Assembly: GCA_008360955.1 (NCBI GenBank)
Contig: LUCM01005725.1
Span: 1 to 64,000, forward strand
Length of the DNA: 64,000 nt
Origin: Fasciolopsis buskii
Lineage: Eukaryota > Platyhelminthes > Trematoda > Plagiorchiida > Fasciolidae
Direction: 5' to 3'
The position numbers and the translations under genes are program-made. Below the pieces are notes generated by a model, which was not told the DNA's origin, ran no database searches, and saw only the letters and a program-made list of their open reading frames with translations. Of the stretch, positions 32,501 to 43,747 are shown in pieces; position 1 is the stretch's first letter, and every line of letters starts with the position of its first letter.

Positions 32501-33940
32501 AATCTTCAAGCTCACGAAGGAACCGCGGCAAATCGGAAGTTAGAAAACAAGCAAAGGGAGCGTCCAGGCTGGAGTAGAAGTGGTAGAAAGTTATGAGGAT
32601 GTGGAACAAATAATGATGTTATAGTGTGATAGTACATTTCTCGAAGGCTTCGAGATATACACCTCGTTGTGCGATCCAGTCTTAGAGCGGCATAGCACAG
32701 GTCAGCAAAGTGTGGCCCAAAGATGGAGGCAAACAGACCGATCAGTTAAGATTGGACATTGTTTTCAGGGGTTAACACAAGCCATATTCTGCACAAAGCT
32801 CAGCTTTTTGATGCACCTGCAATAGGTATCCCAGGCCCAAAACCTGATAAAAGAACACCGGCAAATGTCAGGATATGGCCATTGTTCAAAATTTAACAAG
32901 TCTATGTAATATTAACGGAGATTTATCTGCGACAAATATGATCAAAGAAACTATGAGGGGCGAATAAACCGTTGGCCAGCCTGACCGAAGCATATCATCT
33001 GGGGTCTGATTGTCATTAGTAGTAATATTTATATGCAAAGGGGGGGACAAGGATGGTTGTGGAGGCCATGCTGCGCTGAAAAATGCATCCAGCGCACTTA
33101 GGTCCTCGAAAGAATCCTGCACGAAGAGATAGCCTGACATCAGAAGGAAAAGAAGTGAATGGCACTAAACCAACCTAGTGTAAGCTCTCAGTACAGAGTA
33201 TTTCACCGATATATAGCCAAAATGACGCTACTTCCAGATCAAGAATGATCTGCAATCTTCTAAAAATAAACTCAGACCTTTCATGGTTGTGACATAAATC
33301 AAACAAGCGAAAAACAATATTTGAAAGGAACATACACAACGTAAGATGTGAATTGGTTTGAGTCAAACGCGATTTTGATAAGTGAATAGAAGGAATTTCC
33401 AAATTAATAATTTACACATGCTTGATGGCAAAGGCGGTCATGTTTGCCTAAACTCATTTACCTACATCGTGAGCAACAGGCAGAAGGAATCGGAGAAAAC
33501 CAGTGAAAGTTGATTCTAGGGATCCTCAGGAGGCTTTTGGTTTCATGACACAGTGGATCCTGGAAGAGAAGTTGAGGTCCTTTAGACAGGTAACGGCTAG
33601 GAAACTGAATATCGCAGAGTCTGGGGAAACAGACCATTTGGGGGTAAGATAGGAGGATCACTATCAGTCGGGAGTGGTCGCAGTGGGGACTCAGGAGTCC
33701 AATTGCTGTTCGTGATCTATGTCAAAATCATTAGGGAGGCATTGTAATATCCGCGTCTTTTATTTCCCAACTCAATAAAACATCGGGAGCTAGAGGGCGG
33801 AGCTGGAAAGATTTCACCGTTAAAATCGGTCTTTCCGTCAGACGTAATGGTCGTTGGCACTCTTAGAAGGGAGAATCTAGTCTCGTGCTCCAAACAGGTT
33901 CACCCGAGCCTCACGCCCCGAAAGTAAAAAGGCTGCAAAC
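29587..33940. other. No recognised feature
   Basis: About 4.3 kb in which I recognise no gene or repeat family. Open frames are short (largest 30,517-30,840, 30,729-31,046 and 32,886-33,140, all minus strand) and show no motif. Some stretches may be LINE A-related 3' sequence, since LINE A-like coding follows at 33,950, but I could not confirm that. Confidence 0.4.
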
Positions 33941-33944
33941 ACGG

Positions 33945-34500
33945 GGCCAGGGGCCATTAACTACTACAGACGGAAAGCAGCCAGCAGAGCCAGCAAGCTG
34001 CCAAAGAGGCATGCTCCTTCTTAACTAGGAGTAGAAAGAATGCAGCTGCTCAAGACGTTTGTCCGACCCCGTCTGGAGTAAGTTGCCCAAGCATGGACGA
34101 GTATTTGTTATGTGGGACAAAAATATTGAAACATGTTTAGCGTGTATTTACAAGCAGACTTCGACGGAAGAGGTGTGTGGAATATGGGCAAAGGCCAAGA
34201 AAATTTCACTTTTACCAGCCCGAATAAAGTGGGAAAACAGGCAACTTAATATGAACCATGAGGATTGCTAGGGGCCCGAACGAAACACGCAGCCATCATG
34301 GAACTATCTTCCGGATATTAGGAGATGGGACACATACAGGCAACGGGGAGACGGCCGTGGAAGTACGTGTAAATAAAAGAATGAGAACGAAACTATTTGC
34401 CATGCGGATGTTCACTGAAATAAGCTACAGGAGGGAATAGCGGATGCAGGATCACTGCGTGCATTCCAAGGGAAACACATGGATATTAAAGTTAGGATAG
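33945..34500 (+). pseudogene. LINE A-like ORF2 C-terminal fragment
   Basis: The plus strand encodes 'LLKTFVRPRLE' with a stop in place of Tyr, then 'VAQAWTS' (34,040-34,090), matching the Y-K-x-F-V-R-P-x-L-E-Y-A-x-Q-A-W block after the polymerase domain of CR1-like LINEs. Further on, 34,258-34,440 gives 'HTGNGETAVEV' and 'MRTKLFAMRMFTEISYR', parallel to the LINE A C-terminus at 2,711-2,960. Frames change several times. Fossil fragment. Confidence 0.55.
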
Positions 34501-34779
34501 AACTGTGTGCTAGCTACGGAAACAGATATTTGGACTGGAAGGAGATGCTCCAGTAGAGTTCATGATAGTAACTGTCTGTCTTGATGATGATGAAAAGAGT
34601 ATTAGTGGTTATACAGGGTGAAAGTCAGCAAGAAAACAAAGAGATTGGTAATGACAGCTAACCTCAAATAGGCCGAGTGGTGCATGTAAAGACACACAAG
34701 GCAATGATAGAACATTTTACGTTTAAATTGGCCCTGCCATTTTGGCAAGTCGTCGTGTTTGCGTTGATGCATTAGGCCA

Positions 34780-35000
34780 TCGTTAGACTCCAGTTAAAGT
34801 GGCCCTTGGCTAGCACTCCCCAAATAAATCGTGGCTGCTGAAGAAAGCCATCTTTACGTTTGAATGTGTACAGGACGTGATATACAGTGAGGGCGTAAAC
34901 GCATTGGATCTATTATTCATTATAAAAGAGGAGGATGTGAGGACTATTAAAGTGCTTAATGTCCCATAGGGTATAATATTCCCTTGAGCAAGCCTCGGCC
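34780..35000 (+). pseudogene. LINE A-like endonuclease fragment
   Basis: Around 34,856-34,969 the plus strand reads 'FECVQDVIYSEGVNALDLLF', then 'IIKEEDVRTIKVLNVP'. This fits the last part of a LINE endonuclease, where a target-facing loop is followed by the L-D-L-V-F/I-T strand and an S-D-H motif; the S-D-H itself is not visible. With the reverse transcriptase shard at 36,650-36,990 it may be one LINE split by repeat X copy 2. Confidence 0.5.
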
Positions 35001-35449
35001 AACGACCTAGAGGAAATAGTGTGAAGTTGTGTGGCTCCTGATCAAGCCTGGACGTACTAATGATATTGTATAGTAATTTGGCAATGGACTTTTAAATGGG
35101 TCAACAAACGGATCAGCAAGTGAAAACAGATTAAAATCTTTTAAAGTGCTACCAGCTACGAAGTGGCCAAGAGTTGTCCCTGGAGGTAGAATCATGATTG
35201 GCCTTGCCTATGGCGTAAAAATGGGCGCACCCAGCTTCACGGCCTGGGCAGATGGCATGCTGGGTCGGTGTTCCGAAGGGCATGCCAAAAGGTTGTCTGC
35301 CGCCGGGGCGGTGTAAAGTTTGCTCCGTTAATTTTGAGCCTTGCCGGAACGTCGATCTGCACAAAGCAGGATAAGGAAGGACTGATTCACTTGGAAATGC
35401 ACATGAACGTTATCGTGCAAATATCCAGGATTGCTGTGGGTCCTAGTTT
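35001..35449. other. No recognised feature; possible LINE A-like linker
   Basis: Lies between the endonuclease fragment and repeat X copy 2. The minus-strand frame 35,149-35,364 and plus-strand frame 35,268-35,573 show no known motif. Confidence 0.35.
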
Positions 35450-36453
35450 AGGGCGGACAAATATGACTTGCTCCAAGGCCTGGATGAAGTGGACATTGCT
35501 TCCAATCCTTATGAATCACCAACATAGACGGATGACCCTGTTGCAAGTTTGTCTAGATATCAAGGCCACATAATGTGATCCACAAAGCCTGTGACTCGTT
35601 GAGCAGACAAGTCCTCACAATTGCACAGATTTGCCGCTGGAGCTACCCGCCCGTAGCTAACATGCCCACCACATTGACATCCAATCGCCAAGAAGGCACA
35701 CACAGATCCCTGTTCCATATGCCGCTGCCATCGTCTACCACAAACATAACAATAATTTTCTCCTCTTCTTCCGCGGCTATCACCATACCAGCAACTGCCT
35801 CCAGCTAAGCCTCCAAACGCAAACGAAAGAGCACAGATAACCAGTTTTTGTTTCACACCGGCTTACCAGCGAAGATATATTATTCAACGCGTCATATCAA
35901 GCCTTACTCCTCAATGCTGACGACGTTTCCACTCTTCATGTCTCCGAACAATGGTTAGTCAAAACTCTTCACCAATATTCCCCACGCCTCTGCACTTTCA
36001 AAAAGCTTTAGACTATTTTCTTGGCTCCAGAATCCATGGTAAAACGATCGACGTATTGTTTCATGTCCATTTTAATACAGGGTGTCTGTCGGCCATCAGT
36101 AGTCTTCCCGCCAGTTGTTTTGGCCCACTGACAAGTTTTACCTCGCACTCGAAGTCATTGGAGACTTCCTTCACGACAGTTTAACATTCATGTCCATTTA
36201 CAGACCCGTTAAATCCAAATATTGCAAATAGCACACCCTCGACCGTCGTTCAGTTAAACTCCGCACATGCTATAAGCATCACTGGCGCGTATACACACCG
36301 TGTTCCACTTGATATTCCAGTTTAGTTATCTCTTCTCATTTTGTACCCAAATGTTTGCTTGCTTATTCGATGTGAATTGCAATACCCCCGCAAAATTTCA
36401 TCATACAACCAAGCAAGCCACTCAAAGTATCCGAAAAATATACGAATATATAT
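35450..36453 (+). mobile_element. Repeat X copy 2
   Basis: Direct-orientation match to 17,530-18,530 over about 1 kb, from 'GACTTGCTCCAAGGCC' to the common end 'GAATATATAT' at 36,444-36,453. A minus-strand open frame of 98 codons (35,560-35,856) shares 'CEDLSAQRVT' and 'FVDHIMWP' with the shorter frame in copy 1. I recognise no domain; Cys-rich stretches are present but do not fit a standard zinc knuckle. It separates LINE A-like endonuclease from LINE A-like reverse transcriptase sequence. Confidence 0.6.
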
Positions 36454-36639
36454 GAAAATCCGGTCATTAATAAAATATAACAAATAAATGGAACCAGAAT
36501 AAACTGGTAGGTCTTAACGGTAAGCACCGATGCATCGCAAAGCCGCCGATCTTTATTTTCGGCGGAAAATATGTGGTTTACATCAAGCCGCTGTAAGCCA
36601 GAGGACGATAGTGGACTGGAAGTCATGAACAGTTGCGGA

Positions 36640-36995
36640 GATTATCGGTTGTTGACCGCCGACCGATGAGCTTCACGTGCACGCTAGGAAAGTGTTTGAA
36701 ATTTCTCGTGAGAGACCACATGTGCTGGCATTTGACCAAGCGTTTTCTTTCGATGTAGATCGCGCCTTGCGCAATCACATATTTTTGGGGAGGTCACGAC
36801 CGCGGAGTGCGGGAAGAGAAAGTGGTTGTAGTGCATTACCTTGATTTTATCAAGGCTTTGAACTCGGTCGGCCGCCGACTAGTATTTCTAATGGTTTATT
36901 TTTTGAGAACATGCGGGACCCACTTGATATGGGAGATCATAATATAAAACCGTGTAGCCAACAACAACGTTCAAGTACATGGATGAAAATTGAGC
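36640..36995 (+). pseudogene. LINE A-like reverse transcriptase fragment
   Basis: The plus strand encodes 'DRRPMSFTCTLGKCLKFLVR' and 'DHMCWHLTKRFL', matching the Y-R-P-V-S-L-T-x-x-x-x-K-x-x-E block, then 'VVVVHYLDFIKALNSVGRRL' (36,820-36,890), matching the V-Y-L-D-F-S-K-A-F-D-x-V box with its first catalytic Asp kept. At least one frameshift separates the blocks. The rest of the polymerase is not recognisable. Confidence 0.65.
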
Positions 36996-37361
36996 AACGT
37001 AAATGGAAACAAAAGGGAGTCAGGAGCCAAGCCAAGGCGTTAAAGGGTGAGAAGATTTGTGTGAAAAATTAAAGTTGATTTTCAATGACCGGTTTGTAGA
37101 GTATCATGTTGGCTTTATAACTAAGGTACGTACCAACATACTTTAACCGTGACCGGAATGAAGATGAAGGACATAGCTATTACAAAGAGAGTTGAAACAT
37201 GCCGTAACCAGATATGCAGCGTTACACAACACTGACGGATTGTAATCTAGAGGAAATTGATAAAATTGAGCCACAGTAGACAGGCAGATAGGAGTTAAAT
37301 TGTTGACAGATGGACTTTCTGGAGAGGCGCTTGTTTGGAATCAAGCCAGATGCTATTAATT
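36996..37361. other. No recognised feature
   Basis: Possible continuation of the LINE A-like copy, without visible motifs, up to the tail of LINE B copy 3. Confidence 0.35.
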
Positions 37362-38095
37362 AATGTATATTTTCTCGATTGCGAGGTGCATGCGCAAGGC
37401 AAGATCAATTTTTAACATAGATGATGCACATGGAAATACGGACTATGTGAATCGAAGAGACAGGGGGTGAAAGCAACCTCTAATGATTTGGGAGGCTTGT
37501 TTGTTTTTGTATATCTCTCGACATACGAGAGACATGCGCAAGATAACATTAAAATTAGGCCAGGAAGGCACAATGAAGACATGGAAAACGGAAACCAAAC
37601 ATACAATGCAATGTGGTTTACGCTCACAGGATCATAACGGGCAACGTGGTTTTCCAAGCAGGGGTTTTTAATTCAAAGCTAGGTAATTGTTCGCAAAGAT
37701 TCTTCTGTGGTTGCATTCCAGTCCTACACTGCAAGTTATATTGTTTGAATGCAACAAAGGTGCGTATCGCGGGCGCAAAATATGGCTGGAGGGCAATGGC
37801 TGTCGCCGCCCGTTGGCCGGGGTACTCGATAGTCAAGAGCGTCATAGGGTGGAGATGAGTATCAGTATGGATGCGATAACGGAATGAAAATGAGCGAAAA
37901 CTAGACTGGATATCAAAAAGGTAGTATAAAACTCAAATTCAGAAGGCACAGACCGATTTAGCAAGGAGAGCGGCGACAAAGGATGGGTATTGTGCCATCG
38001 TAATACTAATACATAAGGTTTTTTTGAGCAATTTTGCGTTCATAAATTGGGCTGGGTCTAGAGATGAACGTGGCGTTGGAAAAGAAGGAGAATAG
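37362..38095 (-). repeat. LINE B copy 3, 3' end only
   Basis: About 730 bases match the last part of LINE B copies 1 (15,577-16,340) and 2 (42,170-42,932). The element ends at 37,362-37,427 with the shared tail (TTGCG..CGCAA with an 8-10 base loop). Similarity is clearly lower than between copies 1 and 2, so this is an older or diverged, strongly 5'-truncated copy without coding sequence. Confidence 0.7.
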
Positions 38096-38676
38096 GCTTA
38101 AAATTTGTACAGACTTGCATCAGTGCACTTGAATTGCATTGATGGTCTACCTGGACACCACTTCGGGATCTTCAGTCAGGTGCAACAAAAGAAAAGCGAT
38201 TCGGAAACAAGATATCTAAAAGTCAGCCACAAGAGGAAGTGGGCCCAGGAGGAGCCAGATGAGCCAAGGATTTAGATGATTGGGGTCCAGGATTAGGATA
38301 AAAATGCATGCATATGGGAGGGTGAGAAGACTATAGAAAGTTAAGTGAAAAACTGAAAGTAAGAATTATGCGCATAATCTTCATTTCAGAAGAGCAAACG
38401 CAATGCGTGAATAGTTTTACAACAATTCGTCAAGCGGCGAATAGAAAGTCAACTTTTTATTCCTTTGGATCACCCTAGAAGCATAATTGAAGCAGAATAA
38501 ACGTCTGCAAAGTAGTTGGCTTAGAATACATGCAACAGCAAACATAAAAGTTGAAAAGACTTTCGATAAGATGATTTTGAATTCTCGGGGGCTACGTTTT
38601 AATGGCGGACTGAGAGACAGCTTGATTCTGAAGTTCAAAAGGAAAGTTGATCCAAGAAAAAGAAAAGCATCGGCAC
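38096..38676. other. No recognised feature
   Basis: Sequence between LINE B copies 3 and 2. The minus-strand frame 38,417-38,695 (92 codons) has no motif I recognise. A BEL/Pao polymerase, which the gag-protease at 43-45 kb might lead one to expect on this strand, is not visible. Confidence 0.4.
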
Positions 38677-39260
38677 AAATGCGTTGTGCCCCCAACAGAA
38701 TTCAAGATTGCAAATCAAAATATCCCCGTTAACTGCCAAGTTCTGGACCTAGGCCTGAATTATTCCTGCATCTTAAACTTTTCAGTGCATGCTCTCGCAC
38801 AAGTGGCGAAAGCAAATAAATTAGTAGGGCTGTTACACCAAACTCTGCAGTTGAACGAAAGCAAACTACAAGTTTTTAGGACCCGCGTCAGACCCATTCT
38901 AGAGTATTGCTCTCTAGTCTGCTCTAACTTGAGGCCATGCGACAGAGTGGTGATTGGAATCGTCCAGCGTACATTTACCAAGCGGTTAATTGACGATTCT
39001 ACAAGCCTAAATTACATGGAATGCTGTGGTTCGCTGAAATTAGATCTCTTGTTGCTCCGACGCATAAGAGTAAACCTGGTATTCTTTAACAACATTATCA
39101 CAGGGGGAAGATGCGTCTCTGCACCTCGTGTTAGAAACCCACTCCCGTACTCTCCGAAATGCGGATCCCACTATAACTCTTCCTGTTCCAAAGAATTCCA
39201 TTAGAGCCAACTTCTTTATTGTTAGATATTCGTCAGTAAGGAATAAACTCCCCCATCAGC
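38677..39260 (+). pseudogene. LINE B ORF2 C-terminus, copy 2
   Basis: The frame 38,647-39,204 holds 'VPVNCQVLDLGLNY'-like sequence, 'HALAQVAKANKLVGLLHQTL', 'VFRTRVRPILEYCSLVC' and 'VIGIVQRTFTKRLIDDS', the region after the catalytic domain in CR1-like ORF2. After a frameshift near 39,110 it continues in the 39,128-39,379 frame with 'NFFIVRYSSVRNKLPHQLRI'. The first 30 bases of the frame (38,647-38,676) are not LINE B, so the ATG is accidental. Confidence 0.75.
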
Positions 39261-39287
39261 TGCGCATTCTGTCACCATTATCTAATG

Positions 39288-40465
39288 CATTTATTTTATT
39301 TTATTTTCTCGATTTGCGAGAGGACTGCGCAAGGCAAGATCAAATTGTTACAAGAATGATGCACAGGAAATGTAGATGATTTATGTGGAATGGGATAAGG
39401 GGGGGCGGGGCAATAGTGAGTTATGGCAGAAGCTCACTGGAAGGTGAAATGAGATACTGCAAAGCAATAGGGGAAGTAAAAGTATGCCAGCGAAAAGCAA
39501 GAAGTAGAAAGCTATTTTCAAGACAGAATAAGAGTTTCCTGAGACTGTTTGCTAGCAGCGGACTACGGGCCATTTCATGTTTAGGTGCACTAAATGTGCT
39601 CATTGCTGGCGCACAACATAGACGGAGCCCAACGGTGGATATTGATACATGGCTAGAGACACCAAACGTCGGGAGCGTCGCGTAGTGGACGAAAACGCTA
39701 GGCTGAAGAGACAACAAGCAGTGGTATCGCAGTACTTGAATGGAAGTGGTGAAAACCAGGCAGAACGTCAAGCAAATTGGATGAGACACGTAGCTGACAA
39801 CAAATGGCCAAAAACTCTGAGAGTGGAAAAAGATTGTCTCAAAATATCTGGAGGAAATTTGTGAAGCTTTGGATACGGAACTTCAAGGGTAGTGATAACA
39901 TCTACATACGGATGGTGGTAAGCTGTACCGAGAGGCGCGTCAGATAGGAGAACTTGTGTGTAGAAAAGCTTCTTGAATACCATAGCCAAGAATGTCCTCT
40001 ATGCTGTCATTTACGTTGTCGCATCTTTAAATCTTAGTCGGCAGTACGGGTGCGAAACATGAGGTGCGCAAGCCGTTCCGGAGACAGCAGCAATCGCGGT
40101 TTTGCTGGATCGCAAAAATGCGAGTTCAGATATCCAGTGCGATAATCTGCGTAGTTGCCGTTGACTGGGCCAGAACTCGAGCGCCAGTTTTAGCTAACCG
40201 GTTTCCAACAGGAACGATAGGGTAGCAGATTCGGAATCGCCAGTACGAGGACGAAAGCGTTAGCAGCGCGTCGCTGCGGATGCGAGATCTGAAACGCAAG
40301 AGCAAAGTAGTCTGCCTCGGGTGCCAGCTTGGGGTTATAGTGATTATTGGATCGCGGCAAAGTACCTGCAACATAGTGCATCTATTCCGAAAAATGTGGC
40401 AACTAGAGGGAGCCATGGTATCAGTTTTAGGCGTAGTTGAATGTTAGGGGCTACCAAGAACGAAG
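39288..40465 (-). mobile_element. Repeat C copy 2, inserted in LINE B copy 2
   Basis: LINE B copy 1 is continuous at the matching point, whereas copy 2 holds about 1.18 kb of other sequence. On the minus strand this insert matches repeat C copy 1 (25,078-26,296) end to end and finishes at 39,288-39,366 with the shared tail and TTTTA repeats. Minus-strand frames of 122 codons (39,421-39,789) and 96 codons (40,126-40,416) carry no known domain and are not maintained in copy 1. Confidence 0.7.
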
Positions 40466-41689
40466 GACATGGAGTGGTTGCCGTACCCTTTCTCATTAAT
40501 CTTTACCACCCATACTTACTTGCGGATTGAGTGTATGAACCTGAATTGGGCTTCTGAAAAGCGCATTGATGTCAGTTTCTCGTTCTTTGAGGAAAAGAAA
40601 GTAAATCCGTCTTCTTACATCATATAGGAATCAGCCTAGTCTCTCCCAGTTCAAACAGAGCTCCGACACCAGCGCATGATACTTAGTTACATGCAGTTCC
40701 ACGTCGGATGCATCCCACCGGTTCCCCTGCCTGAAACACTGGTACCTATCACTCAGTAGTCTGACTTCATATCCATAAATCTTATCGTCCTAACTGCGTA
40801 TAGGGTTGCTCACCCATAGCCCTTTCCCACCCACTCACCTTGCTAATTCCAACACCGTCGCCAGCACGGTGTGGCAAGCATAACCTGCAACCGTCTTCTA
40901 AAATCGTTCGCTATCCTCCTCACCCTTGCTTTTCCCTAACTTTTCTCTCCAAGCAAATGACTCTGGCCCGTAGAAATCACTTTGTTTCTGAAAAACCGAA
41001 ACGGCACCCTCCGGACAAAATGGGGTTGAAATCTTGAATTCATCCTTTCTGATTCCTCATCAATATCTCTATCCGCTTTAGACAATTCAGACTCCATACC
41101 ATCTCCACAAACATAGGGTCCTACGTGGCATCTTCTCTTCCCGTAGCAGACATTTCCATCTACCATACCCACTATCCCCTACCATTTCTAGTTTTTGAAA
41201 GACAGGGCCTACTAGAGTGGAATATAATCCATGATTTCTACGCTGAATTTAGTCAACTCCTAGTGCATCTGTCTTTGTAGCTCGATCATTATTTATGTCA
41301 GCAGCAGTTGTCTTCTGTCCGTCCTGCCAAATACCGGTTCATTCTCTCTACTCAGAGTAGAGGATCCACACACTAGATTAGCCAGCCCATCAATTTATTG
41401 AAATATAAATTTGACAATGAAAACCCGGATTGCTCAACCACGATTCATATATTTTGAATTGCACTATGCCTCCTGTTAACTTCCTTCTCTAAGCTGCTCG
41501 TACGATTGATTGCTTCTTAGTCCGCGGCTGGCAGCTAGGCCAGACCGCCTTCTTCCCAGCCGTATAGTTCTGCTTGGATGAAAACACTTACCCATGCTCT
41601 GGCGATTACCCGATCCTGGAAAGATGATATCTCCCTTACCACACCATACTTGAATTCCCTCCTCCACACCACGAGTATACCGGCGTTAC

Positions 41690-41880
41690 CACAATAGTGC
41701 GGGGTGCGGTCATAACCGCCACTTTAGCCGGCGCACATCGGGCGGGCAGCTTGGCTGCAGCGGTGTACGGGTGCAACTAGATTGGCGGATTACACCTCCT
41801 CCGTTCACCCTCAAACGGTGCTTTCAGGTTGGGTGGCCAGCACTCGGTCAGCCCCACCCACTAGCGCTGTTGTGGTAAAC
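41690..41880 (+). repeat. S1 SINE-like module inside LINE B copy 2
   Basis: Contains an A-box-like 'TGCAGCGGTGTACGGG' (about 41,755-41,770) and a decayed B-box position 'CCGTTCACCCTC' (41,801-41,812), 49 bases apart as in the 22.4 kb copy, followed by the 'TTTCAGGTTGGGTGGC' body. Located at the equivalent place in LINE B copy 1. Confidence 0.6.
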
Positions 41881-42837
41881 AGCACGGCAGCTCCTGCGTT
41901 CACATGCACCATTTTGTACTAGCTTCCTCTTGCTCCTTCCCAAAATTCTGCCAAAACTATACAAAACGGACTCACGAATGGACAGCATTTTTATTGGCAT
42001 CTGATATAAACTGACGTTCACAATGCAACTTGACATCCGAAAACAGCTGAGGACCATCATTTTTCATCAACCTCTATTCTGGTCTGCGGAATTTGGCAAT
42101 AGACTGATGCTCCTGGTAACAGTTCTCCACACCAGTCCACGAGACGTCGCCTCATTTGACTCCGGTTCTCCTTCTTCTTTGCCAAAGCCACCTTCATCTC
42201 GAGACAAAGCTGAAATTAATGAACTCAAAATTGCTTGAAACAAACCCCATGTATTAGCCTTAAGATCGCACAATTTCCATCCGGTGTTGCCGTTTTCCTT
42301 GCTCAACTAACTGTGCTTTCAGATATTTCGCGTTTTATACTGCCCTTTTGATATCCAGCCTGGTTTTCGCTCATCTCTATTCCGTTATCACATCCATACT
42401 GATACTCCTCTCCACCATATAACTCTCTTGATTATCCAGTATCCCGGCCAACAGGCGGCGACAGCCATTGCCCTCCAGGCATATTTTGCGCAGGCAATGC
42501 GCACCTTTGCTGCATTCAAACATGGTATTACTCGCAGTGCAGAACTGGTAATCAGTCACAGAAAAATCTTTGCGAACCATTATCTAGCTTTGAGTTAAAG
42601 CCCCGTGCTCAGCAAGTAAAATTGCCTTTTGTGATCTTGCGAGCGAAACCACATTGCATTGTATGTTTGGTTTCTGTTTTCCATGTTTGCACTGTGCCTT
42701 CTTGGCCCAATTTTGATCTTAATTTGCGCATGACTCTCGTATGTCGAGAAATATACAAAACAACCCAACATTCGAAATTACTAGAGGTCGCTCTCACTCC
42801 CTCTCTCTTCGACTTATATTGTTCGTATTTCCTGCGC

Positions 42838-42932
42838 ATCATCTATGTAAATAAATGACCTTGCCTTTCGCGTGTATTTCGCAAACAGAGAAATATACAT
42901 TATTATTATTATCGTTATTATTATTATTACTA
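42838..42932 (+). repeat. LINE B copy 2 shared 3' tail with (ATT)n run
   Basis: 'TGACCTTGCC', then 'TTCGCGTGTATTTCGCAA', then 'CAGAGAAATATACATT' and ATT repeats to 42,930. Same arrangement as the other LINE B, C and X ends. Confidence 0.75.
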
Positions 42933-43229
42933 AGAGTAGTTTACTTGTCCGAGTGCGTAACTGCAACTGGGACTCTTTTTAATACGAAATCCTAAACAAC
43001 CGCTGACAAGTTACATTCCAAACTGCACAAGTGACTTTATGTTATCACTCCATCCCACACGCTAAACAGGCCTCCCCAAATAGTCCTTGCGACAAAGTAA
43101 TCTGTAAGTTCACTAAATGCCAGCGGAAAATTTTCAAGACCAGGGATTTTTCGTTGTTCCCGCAAACCGTTTAAATAGGACGCTCGAAACGCCATGGGAA
43201 CACAGAAACAAAAAGCAGGAGCATCTAGC

Positions 43230-43520
43230 TGCAGACTAGCCCAACCGAAAGGCAGTACTAGACAAAGTATCTGCACGCAGAACTACCTTTCCACGTCCTC
43301 AGCCACTCAAGTCCCACGCATCACTCACCACAAATTTCAAAGGTGACTGACTCCGGGTCGCCCATTGGCAACTCTTGAAATGCGATGCTCACCAAATTAA
43401 TTCCACTGACCATTTTATTGTCAGCGGCGCAACTCGCTGCCTAAGACCCAACCAGGCTAACGCATCCGGCCAGATGAGGGTAGTGTCAGATCCGTTATTC
43501 AACGGTGCGTAGTTCGTTAC
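43230..43520 (-). pseudogene. BEL/Pao aspartic protease, active site altered
   Basis: At 43,502-43,400 on the minus strand the reading 'LNNGSDTTLIWPDALAWLGL' fits the retropepsin start of BEL/Pao (L-x-D-S-G-S-x-x-T-L-I followed by A-x-x-L-G-L). The catalytic Asp and the next Ser both read as Asn. Downstream 'VVSDAWDLSG' may be a later strand. Frames break within 100 bases. Confidence 0.55.
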
Positions 43521-43747
43521 CTCTTGATCTGTAAACATCAGCCTGAAGTTGATGAAATCCAGTGACACGCATTTCGCCGAGTAGTGCGCATGCCAATCAT
43601 TTCACTTCGCTCATGAGGTCTCGGAGCGGTCGAGCGCAATAGATGATGATACCGAAAACCACAGCCCACTATATTGCACCTAGCTTCTTCATTGTATTCT
43701 CCGGCCCGACGACTGCCTCTGAAGTAAACAAAAGAGAAACCAATTCT

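Larger units (their letters stand above)
38677..42932 (+). mobile_element. LINE B copy 2, 5'-truncated, interrupted by repeat C
   Basis: It begins within the coding region at about 38,677, where similarity to copy 1 starts ('AAATGCGTTGTGCCCCCAAC'), runs through the C-terminal domain (to about 39,260), is interrupted by repeat C (39,288-40,465), resumes through the long 3' region with its S1 module (41,690-41,880) and ends with the shared tail and (TTA)n at 42,899-42,930. Compared by eye with copy 1, the first 600 bases and last 1.3 kb are nearly identical and the middle about 1 kb is clearly more diverged. Confidence 0.8.
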
